Below, one piece after another: positions 35,222 through 42,496 of a DNA stretch of 64,000 nt; position 1 is the first letter of the stretch, and each line of letters begins with the position of its first letter. Both the position numbers and the translations under genes were made by a program. Where the stretch lies: contig NZ_CP012898.1 in the NCBI RefSeq assembly GCF_001310225.1, positions 1,364,001 through 1,428,000 on the forward strand, given 5' to 3'. This DNA comes from Pseudalgibacter alginicilyticus (lineage in GTDB: Bacteria > Bacteroidota > Bacteroidia > Flavobacteriales > Flavobacteriaceae). The notes below the pieces were generated by a model that did not search any database, was not told the DNA's origin, and worked only from the letters and a program-made list of their open reading frames with translations.

Positions 35222-35533
35222 ATGGACACAAATAAAAACATAGAAAATAAAATTAATAGCACTTTAGAAGCTGTAAATGCTATTGAACCTGTTAACGTGT
35301 CTCCTTTTTTTAAGGATAAGACAATGCAACGATTATTTTCCGAAAAAGAAAAGACAAACTCTAACTGGAACTGGTTTACTCCAAAATTACAACTTGCAAC
35401 TTTAGTATGTGTTGTTATTTTAAACGTCATAGCATTTACTCAAATGAAATCTTCTTCATATGAAGAAAACATGAATACATTTTCCGAAACTTATGGGCTA
35501 TCAACCAACTATGAAACTTCCTATTTAAATTAA
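35222..35533 (+). CDS. Probable membrane-bound anti-sigma factor
   Basis: A 103-residue protein with a soluble N-terminal part (about residues 1-53, acidic and helical), one membrane segment (about 55-74, LQLATLVCVVILNVIAF) and a short extracytoplasmic tail. This is the layout expected for a small anti-sigma factor that holds the sigma factor at the membrane. I see no zinc-binding ZAS motif (HxxxCxxC). It lies 47 bases after the sigma gene, and promoter P1 lies between them. Role inferred from layout and position, not from a recognised family. Confidence 0.7.
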   Translation: MDTNKNIENKINSTLEAVNAIEPVNVSPFFKDKTMQRLFSEKEKTNSNWNWFTPKLQLATLVCVVILNVIAFTQMKSSSYEENMNTFSETYGLSTNYETSYLN

Positions 35534-35538
35534 ATAAT

Positions 35539-36072
35539 ATGAAAAAAAATATACTATTATATATTTTACTTTCCTTTCTTATTATTGTTAATGGTTTTTT
35601 CTTATATAATTATATGGGAAAACCAGGAATCAATAAAGAAAAAGGTAATAAAGATCCAATGAGTTTTATTATTAAACAACTAAAATTTGATGATTCACAA
35701 TTAGAAACATTAGAAAATATAAATAAAGAACATCGTCAAAACATGAGGCGTATTGACTTTAATAGAAAAGAATTAAAAGACCTTTTGTATAGTAAAATTT
35801 TTGATACTTCTAATAGCAAAAAAGTTATTGATTCTTTAACAAAACTAATTGGTCAAAAAGAAACTGAATTAGAAACTGAGGTATTTTATCATTTTAAAAG
35901 TATTCATGAGCTATGTAATGACACACAAAAAAATAAATTCAAAGAAATAATAAATAATGCGCTTCGCAATGATAACGAAAGAAACCGCAGACCACCTCCT
36001 TTTAACGAAGGAGAAAGAAATAGTCCGCCACCAAATAGAAACGACCATGGTATTTTACCCCCACAGCATTAA
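35539..36072 (+). CDS. Spy/CpxP/CnrX-like membrane-anchored periplasmic sensor
   Basis: A 177-residue protein with an N-terminal anchor (about residues 4-24) and an all-helical periplasmic domain of the heavy-metal sensor type (Spy/CpxP/CnrX/ZraP superfamily): long helices around 40-80 and 95-142. Candidate metal ligands are H65 and M69 (EHRQNM) and H118, H123 and C126 (YHFKSIHELC), spaced as in CnrX-like sites. The tail from residue 145 is rich in Pro, Arg and Asn. It starts 5 bases after the anti-sigma gene and shares its transcript; CnrX-type proteins signal to the anti-sigma factor. A strong terminator follows. Confidence 0.75.
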   Translation: MKKNILLYILLSFLIIVNGFFLYNYMGKPGINKEKGNKDPMSFIIKQLKFDDSQLETLENINKEHRQNMRRIDFNRKELKDLLYSKIFDTSNSKKVIDSLTKLIGQKETELETEVFYHFKSIHELCNDTQKNKFKEIINNALRNDNERNRRPPPFNEGERNSPPPNRNDHGILPPQH

Positions 36073-36074
36073 TT

Positions 36075-36110
36075 AAAAAAGCCTCTTAACTAAATAAGAG
36101 GCTTTTTTTT
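36075..36110 (+). terminator. Terminator of the anti-sigma/sensor operon
   Basis: A perfect 14-bp stem (arms at 36075-36088 and 36095-36108, core GCCTCTTA with TAAGAGGC), 6-base loop and a T-run, right after the sensor stop. Confidence 0.92.
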
Positions 36111-36136
36111 ATATTTTATTTAACAAAAGACTGCAC

Positions 36137-36162
36137 AAGTTTAAAAGATAATATTCATCTAA
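36137..36162 (+). promoter_or_regulatory. ECF-type promoter P2 (EF-hand/CotH operon)
   Basis: CACAAG ending at 36139 and CATCTAA at 36156-36162, exactly 16 bases between AAG and CATCTAA. It lies between the preceding terminator and the first EF-hand gene, 28 bases before its ATG. Confidence 0.75.
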
Positions 36163-36190
36163 AAAATTATAATCTATAAAAATATAAAAA

Positions 36191-36481
36191 ATGAATAGTA
36201 ACACAATTAAAACAGCATTAGTAATTTTTGGAATAACCATTTTAATCTCTAACAGTTCTTTTGGACAATCTAAAAACAAAGACAACAAACAAAAACCACC
36301 AACATTCAGCGAATTATTAGAGCAAATGGATAGCAATGAAGATGGCAAACTTTCTTTAGAAGAAGTAAAAGGTCCTTTAAAAGAAGATTTTTCTAAAATT
36401 GACAAAGATGAAGACGGCTTTATATCTGAAAAGGAATTGAAAGAAGCCCCTAAACCAGAACGAAAAGAGCGACAAAATTGA
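36191..36481 (+). CDS. Small secreted EF-hand protein
   Basis: A 96-residue exported protein: signal peptide (about residues 1-25, ending SSFGQ), then a pair of EF-hand calcium loops at D47-E58 (DSNEDGKLSLEE) and D71-E82 (DKDEDGFISEKE), then a charged tail. The loops have the full set of D/N/E ligands with Gly at position 6, so calcium binding is expected. The gene is 29 bases before the CotH-type kinase gene and shares promoter P2. The same paired-loop module is fused to the C-terminus of the YHYH protein at 38627-39769. Confidence 0.9.
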   Translation: MNSNTIKTALVIFGITILISNSSFGQSKNKDNKQKPPTFSELLEQMDSNEDGKLSLEEVKGPLKEDFSKIDKDEDGFISEKELKEAPKPERKERQN

Positions 36482-36510
36482 GTTCGCAAAACGACTAAAA
36501 AACTATTAAT

Positions 36511-37935
36511 ATGAATAAAAAAACTAACATATCGGCAGTCATAAAAACGTCTATTTTCATATTATTTTCAGCATGTTTCATTGCTTGTAGCAGTGATAGT
36601 AGTACCAGTTTTAATGAAACAATCCAAGATGAAGAAATAATAATTGACGACACCGATTTTGAAGCCACTGATTGGACGAGTGACACGCATAGTAACGACG
36701 CTGACCCAGATTTTGATGAAGTATTTGAAAATAACACAGTCAAAAGATTAGATATTGTCATTTCAAATACACGTTGGCAAAGTATGCTAAATAATATGAC
36801 TAATCTATATGGAACCTTTGGCTCTAAAGGTAATGGTAGTAGTTTTTCTGATGAAGACCCCATTTTTGTACCTGCAGAAGTATTTTATGAAGGGAAAGAA
36901 TGGTATAGAGTTGGTGTTCGTTTTAAAGGCAATTCCAGTCTTCAATCAAGTTGGCAAGCTGGTATATTAAAATTATCTTTTAAATTAGATTTTGATGAAT
37001 TTGAAGATGATTATCCACAAATAAAAAACCAACGCTTTTATGGGTTTAAAAAATTAAGTCTTAAAAATAATTATGATGACAAATCAATGCTCAGAGAAAA
37101 AGTAGCTATGGATGTCTTTAAAAATTCTGGTTTGGTAGGGTCAAATACGGCTTTTTATACCGTTTATGTGGATTATGGTAGTGGTGCTCAATATTTTGGA
37201 GTCTACACATTAGTAGAAGAAGTTGATGATACGGTTATTGACACTCAATTTTCAAGTGATGATGGCAACTTATATAAACCAGATGGCGATGCTGCAAGTT
37301 TTGCATATGGTACCTATGATGAGGATGAATATGTGAAAAAAAACAACGAAGATGAAGCTGATTTTTCAGATGTATCAAATTTATTAGCAACCTTACACGA
37401 TACTTCTAGAACAACCGATGCAGCTACTTGGAGATCAAATCTTGATGCTATTTTTGATACGGATGTATTCTTAAAATATTTAGCCATAAATACAGTCATT
37501 CAAAATTGGGATACTTATGGACGCATGACGCATAATTATTATTTATATAACAATCCTTCAACAAATAAATTAACATGGATTCCCTGGGATAATAATGAAG
37601 CATTACAAGAAGGAAAAATAAATGGCTCTCCAGAGTTAGATTTTTCAGATGTTTCAGCTTCTCAATGGCCATTAATAGGTTATTTATATAATGATAGCGT
37701 ATACAAAGCTAAATACGATGCATACCTTCAAGACGTTATAAATGGAGCCTTTGAAATAAATACCATGCAGTCACTGTACGCCTCATACTCAGATTTAATT
37801 GCTCCTTATGCTACCTCTGAAGTTTCAGGCTACTCCTTTTTAAATAGCAGTAGCGAATTTTATTTAGCAATCTCAGAACTCAAAACACATGTTGATAGCA
37901 GAACAACAGCCGTAAATAATTATTTAAACAATTAG
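36511..37935 (+). CDS. CotH-family kinase-like lipoprotein
   Basis: A 474-residue lipoprotein (signal peptide with lipobox FIAC, Cys26) with a CotH domain from about residue 75 to 445. CotH proteins are atypical secreted protein kinases that phosphorylate other secreted proteins. Visible elements: RVGVRFKGNSSLQ near 135-146, FKKLSLKNNYDD and MLREKVAMDVF near 180-204, VEEVDD near 236, the catalytic-type NWDTYGRM with D335 and the metal-type WIPWDNNEAL with D361. The stretch between Cys26 and residue 72 is unusually acidic. It is co-transcribed with the small EF-hand protein and ends at a strong terminator. A substrate is not identified; neighbouring secreted proteins are candidates. Confidence 0.9.
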   Translation: MNKKTNISAVIKTSIFILFSACFIACSSDSSTSFNETIQDEEIIIDDTDFEATDWTSDTHSNDADPDFDEVFENNTVKRLDIVISNTRWQSMLNNMTNLYGTFGSKGNGSSFSDEDPIFVPAEVFYEGKEWYRVGVRFKGNSSLQSSWQAGILKLSFKLDFDEFEDDYPQIKNQRFYGFKKLSLKNNYDDKSMLREKVAMDVFKNSGLVGSNTAFYTVYVDYGSGAQYFGVYTLVEEVDDTVIDTQFSSDDGNLYKPDGDAASFAYGTYDEDEYVKKNNEDEADFSDVSNLLATLHDTSRTTDAATWRSNLDAIFDTDVFLKYLAINTVIQNWDTYGRMTHNYYLYNNPSTNKLTWIPWDNNEALQEGKINGSPELDFSDVSASQWPLIGYLYNDSVYKAKYDAYLQDVINGAFEINTMQSLYASYSDLIAPYATSEVSGYSFLNSSSEFYLAISELKTHVDSRTTAVNNYLNN

Positions 37936-37964
37936 AGTATTTATTTTGAATTAGTCCTGTTTTG

Positions 37965-37999
37965 AATAAAGCTTCGTATGTATTTACGAAGCTTTATTA
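37965..37999 (+). terminator. Terminator of the EF-hand/CotH operon
   Basis: A perfect 14-bp stem (arms 37965-37978 and 37985-37998, core GCTTCGTA with TACGAAGC), 6-base loop, followed by T/A-rich sequence 29 bases after the CotH stop. Confidence 0.85.
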
Positions 38000-38020
38000 T
38001 TAAATCAAAAAAATAAACAC

Positions 38021-38046
38021 AGGTTTTTATTAAAAAAAACATCTAA
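38021..38046 (+). promoter_or_regulatory. ECF-type promoter P3 (EF-hand/YHYH operon)
   Basis: CACAGG ending at 38023 and CATCTAA at 38040-38046 with exactly 16 bases between, the spacer beginning TTTTTATTA. It sits just after the CotH terminator and 45 bases before the next ATG. Confidence 0.8.
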
Positions 38047-38091
38047 ACATTAAAAACATATCATAATTAAAAAACTAAAAAAACTAAAACC

Positions 38092-38601
38092 ATGAAACAC
38101 ATTAAATTGATAATAACCATTTTCCTTTTAGTATTATGCTTAGGTACTTATGCTCAACCTCCTCGAGGCAGACAAGGAGATGGACAAAATCAACAAAGAG
38201 GGGAAAAACCAAATGCCTCACAAATTTTAGCTATGTTAGACACAAACAATGATAATGTCATAGATAAAGATGAAGCATCAAATGATAAAAGAGGAAAAAT
38301 AGCTGAAGATTTTGATGAAATAGATAGCAATGATGATAACTTAATTGACTTAGAAGAATTAGAAGTGTTATTAAACAATGTAAAACCAAAAGCTGTTTCT
38401 CCAGAAAAATTACTCAAAGAAATTGATGATAATGGTGATGAAAAATTAAATGAACTTGAAGTAGCCGCTAAAAACAATAAATTACTATCAGAAAATTTTA
38501 ATAGTATTGATACAAATCAAGATTCTGAACTGGATTTAGACGAATTAAAAGCATTTTTTTCTCAAAATGAAGAAAAAATGAAAAAAAAGAAAAGAAGCTA
38601 A
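38092..38601 (+). CDS. Secreted four-EF-hand protein
   Basis: A 169-residue exported protein with a signal peptide (residues 1-21, ending TYAQ), a Gln/Arg/Gly-rich linker and four EF-hand loops in two pairs: D50-E61, D78-E89, D112-E123 and D140-E151. Most loops carry the D-x-N/D-x-D/N pattern; the third (DDNGDEKLNELE) is slightly irregular. The C-terminus is a run of lysines. Expected to bind calcium outside the inner membrane. It is transcribed from P3 with the YHYH-EF-hand lipoprotein 25 bases downstream. Confidence 0.88.
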   Translation: MKHIKLIITIFLLVLCLGTYAQPPRGRQGDGQNQQRGEKPNASQILAMLDTNNDNVIDKDEASNDKRGKIAEDFDEIDSNDDNLIDLEELEVLLNNVKPKAVSPEKLLKEIDDNGDEKLNELEVAAKNNKLLSENFNSIDTNQDSELDLDELKAFFSQNEEKMKKKKRS

Positions 38602-38626
38602 ATAATTTAACTCTATAATATAAAAA

Positions 38627-39769
38627 ATGATAAAAAAAAACCTCTTAATAACGGTTGTATTTGTAACTATTCTTATTGCATGCAACAGTAACAAAAGCAT
38701 TGTTTCTCAAATAGATAAAAGCAATAATACATCCAATGATATAGTGTCTCACGCACATACTGATTATTTTGGAGCCTATAAGATGGAAGACCCTATTTTT
38801 GGCACTAAAACAATTGTAACCATTTCTAAAAACGAACGTATCATGATTACCAATTCACTCCCTAATCATGAAACAGGGGACTTTCCCACAATAGGGAATC
38901 CAAATACTATTTCGGCACAAAACAAAACGTATTCATTTCCTTTAACTCCTAAATACACAGGCAATCCTCAATGGATAAGAGAGCCTGGAATAGCTTTAAA
39001 TGGTGTAAAATTTGAACCTGGAACTGCTGAAGTTGTTGAATGCGATACTGGAGAAAGCTATCGTGTAGAAGCCTTTCAAAATTTAATTAATTTGGGGCTT
39101 GATTTCAACCATGCGCATGTACAGCCAACAGGTGCTTATCATTATCATGGCACCCCTACTTCTATCATTGAAGATTTAGATGCAGGTGAAGATTTAATTC
39201 ATATTGGTTTTGCTAAAGATGGATTTCCTATTTATTTTTCAAAAAGCGAAGCTTATAAACCAAGTTTTAAATTAATCGATAGCAATCGACAAGGAGAAGA
39301 CTGCACCTATACAAACCCTAAAAAAACAATTGATGTTTCGGTTAATGATCATCATGATGGTACATTTACCTCCGATTATGAATTTGTAGAAGGCTATGGA
39401 GATTTAGACGAATGTAATGGCATTAGCATTGATGGAAAATACATGTATCTTGTTACAAACTCTTTTCCTTATGTTAGCAGATGTTTAATGGGGGAATTTC
39501 ATCAAGAAGAACGAGGTATGGGAATTAGGCAAAATGGAGCTAGACAAAGACAAAATAGACGAGAAGATGGAGAAAGGCCAAGTTTTAATGAATTATTAGA
39601 AATGATGGACACTAATAAAGATAACAAAATTAGCAAGGCAGAAGCAAGGGGACCTTTGAGTGAAAACTTTAATAAAATTGATACAAATAAAGATGGCTTT
39701 ATTTCTAAAGAAGAATTAGAAAAAATAAAGGAAACAAATACGCAAAAACCACAAAGAGAAAAAAAATAA
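38627..39769 (+). CDS. YHYH-domain lipoprotein with C-terminal EF-hand pair
   Basis: A 380-residue lipoprotein (lipobox LIAC, Cys19). The central YHYH domain (about residues 45-300) has the signature AHVQPTGAYHYHGTP with YHYH at 171-174 and a second His-rich stretch NDHHDGTF near 243; it has a domain layout rich in His and Asp that suggests metal binding, but the family has no established function. After an Arg/Gln-rich linker (residues 290-318) a pair of EF-hand loops at D328-E339 and D352-E363 closes the protein, closely resembling the pair in the small protein at 36191-36481. This fusion ties the EF-hand and YHYH genes into one system. Confidence 0.88.
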   Translation: MIKKNLLITVVFVTILIACNSNKSIVSQIDKSNNTSNDIVSHAHTDYFGAYKMEDPIFGTKTIVTISKNERIMITNSLPNHETGDFPTIGNPNTISAQNKTYSFPLTPKYTGNPQWIREPGIALNGVKFEPGTAEVVECDTGESYRVEAFQNLINLGLDFNHAHVQPTGAYHYHGTPTSIIEDLDAGEDLIHIGFAKDGFPIYFSKSEAYKPSFKLIDSNRQGEDCTYTNPKKTIDVSVNDHHDGTFTSDYEFVEGYGDLDECNGISIDGKYMYLVTNSFPYVSRCLMGEFHQEERGMGIRQNGARQRQNRREDGERPSFNELLEMMDTNKDNKISKAEARGPLSENFNKIDTNKDGFISKEELEKIKETNTQKPQREKK

Positions 39770-39948
39770 GGAGATCGAAACAATTTATAATAATACCCCC
39801 TATTTATACTAATATGACACAATCTTAAATACATCTTTTTTAGCAATAATTCAAAAGCATTTTTTAATTTAAATTTTTCTTCTTAAATAAATCAATCCAC
39901 ATCTTTTGAACTAAGCATTTCATATAAAATAATTTCAATTTAAAACAC

Positions 39949-39974
39949 AAGTTTTTATTACATATGACATCTAA
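39949..39974 (+). promoter_or_regulatory. ECF-type promoter P4 (YHYH/YwqK/SCO operon)
   Basis: CACAAG ending at 39951 and CATCTAA at 39968-39974, exactly 16 bases between, spacer beginning TTTTTATTA; 24 bases before the ATG of the YHYH lipoprotein. Confidence 0.8.
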
Positions 39975-39998
39975 AATAAAAAACATTAAAATAAAACT

Positions 39999-40766
39999 AT
40001 GAAAACCTTATTTAAAAAGCCTATTTCTGTAATAGCTCTCATTATATTAATAAACTTTTCATTTCTAACATGTAGTAGCACGGATGATACTTCAACCGAA
40101 AACAACATAGAAGGTGAATCTTTAACAGAATTGCCATCAGAATTTACAGCTTTTAATAGTGACGCGGTAGACGCTTATTTATCCAACAATGGAAAAACCA
40201 TTACTATTGAAACTACAGGTTTACCAAATCATAAAACAGTATATTGGGGAACAAGTAGCTCGCTTTACTTGGATGAACCTAATGTAGAGGTTACTCCTTC
40301 TATTATGAGTAGTAACAATAATGCTGTTACTATAACTGTAGATGCTACACCAGATTTGACAGGAAACACCGTTGCTACACAGTTAAATACTATAGGAATA
40401 GCAGTAAGTGGCGCTTCCATATTCAATGACTCTGAAGGTAACGGCCCTTTAAATCAAGCAGCAGCAAGTTTAGATTGGACAGGAGCACATATTGGCCCTG
40501 GTGTTTATCATTATCATTTAGAACCTAAAGCTTTCTCTAACGATGATGACAAACTAATAGGCATTTTATTAGATGGAGTATTTTTATATGGGAGAAAATG
40601 CTATGCAACCAACTCTTACCCTACAGATTTAGATGCGTCTGGTGGGCACATTAGCGCAACTCAATATACAGATGGGGAAGAACAATACCACTATCATATC
40701 ATTAATGAAATTTATTCTACAACAGGATCCTATATTGCTTTTGCAGGTCCATACCAAGGGTATTGA
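39999..40766 (+). CDS. YHYH-domain lipoprotein
   Basis: A 255-residue lipoprotein (lipobox LTC, Cys25) consisting of a YHYH domain. Two YHYH tetrads are visible, GPGVYHYHLEP at 170-173 and EEQYHYHIINE at 230-233, together with HIGPG and GRKCYATNSYP between them. The family is common in marine bacteria but has no proven biochemical role; clustered His suggests metal or heme interaction. It leads the operon from P4 and ends 2 bases before the next start. Confidence 0.85.
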   Translation: MKTLFKKPISVIALIILINFSFLTCSSTDDTSTENNIEGESLTELPSEFTAFNSDAVDAYLSNNGKTITIETTGLPNHKTVYWGTSSSLYLDEPNVEVTPSIMSSNNNAVTITVDATPDLTGNTVATQLNTIGIAVSGASIFNDSEGNGPLNQAAASLDWTGAHIGPGVYHYHLEPKAFSNDDDKLIGILLDGVFLYGRKCYATNSYPTDLDASGGHISATQYTDGEEQYHYHIINEIYSTTGSYIAFAGPYQGY

Positions 40767-40768
40767 TT

Positions 40769-41371
40769 ATGAAATTTAAGCTACTTTATATCTTTTTATT
40801 TTTAATAATTTTTAGTTGTGAAACTTCTTCAAAACAAAAAAGCAACACTAATAATATAGCTAAAGTAATAACGAATATAACTGTTGAAAAAAATAAACTA
40901 ATTCTTAATGGAAATGAAGGGAATTGGTATTATAAAAATCAATTATTTAATGGGTATTTAGTTTCCTATAACCCCAATGGCTCACTGAATCAAAAAGTGG
41001 GGTTTTATAATGGAAAAAAAGAAGGTGTAGCCAGAATATGGTTCCCTGATGGCACACTTAAAGTTGAATCTCATTACCAGGAAAACAAACTGGTTAATAG
41101 TTATAGAGCATGGTGGCCAAATGGTACGTTAGCATCTGAAGCTAACTATACAAATGGCAAACTACATGGCTTAGAAAAAAAATGGTATGACTCAGGGCAA
41201 TTAGCAAAACTAATGAACTACACAAACGGTAAAGAAAACGGCATGCAGCAGGCTTGGCTTAGAAATGGTAAAATATATGTTAACTACGAAGCTAAAAACG
41301 GACGTATTTTTGGCATGAAAAAAGCCAACCTATGTTATCAATTAAAAAACGAAGTGGTAATAACAAAATAA
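40769..41371 (+). CDS. MORN-variant (YwqK-type) repeat lipoprotein
   Basis: A 200-residue lipoprotein (signal peptide ending IIFSC, Cys19) with repeated MORN-variant units of the YwqK type: GFYNGKKEGVARIWFPDGTLK, HYQENKLVNSYRAWWPNGTLA, NYTNGKLHGLEKKWYDSGQLA and NYTNGKENGMQQAWLRNGK. The ATG at 40769 is preferred over a TTG two codons upstream. Such repeats form elongated beta sheets that mediate binding. Some database entries call the family an antitoxin; nothing here supports that role. Tightly coupled to both neighbours. Confidence 0.85.
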   Translation: MKFKLLYIFLFLIIFSCETSSKQKSNTNNIAKVITNITVEKNKLILNGNEGNWYYKNQLFNGYLVSYNPNGSLNQKVGFYNGKKEGVARIWFPDGTLKVESHYQENKLVNSYRAWWPNGTLASEANYTNGKLHGLEKKWYDSGQLAKLMNYTNGKENGMQQAWLRNGKIYVNYEAKNGRIFGMKKANLCYQLKNEVVITK

Positions 41372-41378
41372 AAGTGAG

Positions 41379-42056
41379 ATGAGATATTTGTTTGTTTTAT
41401 TGTTTGTTTTCTATCTTGGTTGTAAAGAAAAAATCAAAAAAGAAACTATAAAAACTACTGAAACAAGTAGGGTAGATTTTCTACCATATTACAATGAATC
41501 TTCTTTTACACCACATTGGTTAACCCCTGGCAGTAAGGAAGAAAAAAACTTTCATAAAATACCAGATTTTAAGTTTATCAATCAGCTTGCTGACTCCATC
41601 AGTCAAGATACATTTAATAACAAAATCTATATTACAGATTTCTTTTTCACAACATGCCCAGGTATCTGTCCACAAATGACTAATAATATGTTTAAACTAC
41701 AAGAAGAATTTAAAAACGACCCAGAAATATTATTTTTATCACATTCTGTAACTCCAAGCACCGATTCTGTTTCTGTTTTAAGAGAATATGCCAATACTCA
41801 CGGAGTTATAGATAATAAATGGCACTTAGCGACTGGTGACAAAGATGCTATTTACAACCTTGGAAGGAACTATTATTTTGTTGAAAATGATTTAGGAGAA
41901 CCAAAAGAAATGGATGATTTTTTACACTCTGAAAATTTTCTGCTGATTGACAAAAACAAACATATTAGAGGAATTTACAATGGGTTAAATAGAGCTTCTA
42001 TGGCACAATTAATAACAGACACAAAAGCTTTAAAAGCTGAAAATACAAATATTTAA
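41379..42056 (+). CDS. SCO1/SenC-family lipoprotein
   Basis: A 225-residue lipoprotein (lipobox LGC, Cys15) with a thioredoxin-like SCO domain. The copper-binding CxxxC lies in FFTTCPGICPQMTNN (C93, C97), and the distal His is H183 in FLHSENFLLID. SCO proteins bind Cu and deliver it to the CuA site of cytochrome oxidase or act as redox sensors. No oxidase genes are adjacent; it is the last gene of the P4 operon, beside YHYH proteins. Two hairpins follow. Confidence 0.92.
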   Translation: MRYLFVLLFVFYLGCKEKIKKETIKTTETSRVDFLPYYNESSFTPHWLTPGSKEEKNFHKIPDFKFINQLADSISQDTFNNKIYITDFFFTTCPGICPQMTNNMFKLQEEFKNDPEILFLSHSVTPSTDSVSVLREYANTHGVIDNKWHLATGDKDAIYNLGRNYYFVENDLGEPKEMDDFLHSENFLLIDKNKHIRGIYNGLNRASMAQLITDTKALKAENTNI

Positions 42057-42073
42057 TTAATAGCGAGTGATTT

Positions 42074-42142
42074 GATTGATTATTATAAAATCAATCTTAT
42101 TTTTTACAACTCCATGATTAATATCATGGAGTTATTTTATTG
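42074..42142. terminator. Terminator region between convergent operons
   Basis: Hairpin GATTGAT (42074-42080) with ATCAATC (42090-42096) followed by a T-run serves the plus strand (SCO operon). A second, perfect 11-bp hairpin (AACTCCATGAT at 42108-42118 with ATCATGGAGTT at 42123-42133) follows, with T/A-rich flank; it may serve both directions. Confidence 0.75.
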
Positions 42143-42151
42143 GTGAAAAAA

Positions 42152-42490
42152 CTAAAGTTCAAACACTTTATCCATCAATAACCACTTTTCACCTTTTTTT
42201 GCAATAGGCAAAGCTTGCTGATAATTCCACATCAAGTTTTCCCATTCTTGTACTTTAGGATTACTTAAATCCATTTTGTTTTTCTTTTCGAAAGAAAATG
42301 AGTCATTAACTTCTAAAATCATAAAAAGCCGATTACCAACGCAATAAATTTCAGCATTTTCAATCCCAGATTTTTTGATACTTTCTGTTATCTCAGTCCA
42401 AACTTTTTCATGATGTTTTTTATATTCAGCTATACTAACTGGGTCATCAACTAAATCTAAAGCCAAACAATACCGTTTTAAATCTTTCAT
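42152..42490 (-). CDS. L-fucose/L-rhamnose mutarotase family protein
   Basis: A 112-residue RhaM-type (PF05336) mutarotase interconverting anomers of a 6-deoxyhexose. The RYCLALDLVDDP start, the EYKKHHEKVWTEI helix with the catalytic-type His and the FMILEVND strand match the family, as does the WENLMWNYQQALP segment. Position at the end of a tight seven-gene operon with FucP and fucose-type oxidation enzymes makes L-fucose the likely substrate; L-rhamnose is the alternative. Confidence 0.88.
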   Translation of the reverse strand: MKDLKRYCLALDLVDDPVSIAEYKKHHEKVWTEITESIKKSGIENAEIYCVGNRLFMILEVNDSFSFEKKNKMDLSNPKVQEWENLMWNYQQALPIAKKGEKWLLMDKVFEL

Positions 42491-42496
42491 TATATT

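Noticed and set aside
40769-41371. YwqK protein as part of a toxin-antitoxin pair
   Set aside because: It has a lipoprotein signal and sits in an envelope operon; no toxin-like gene is adjacent, so the antitoxin label is not supported.
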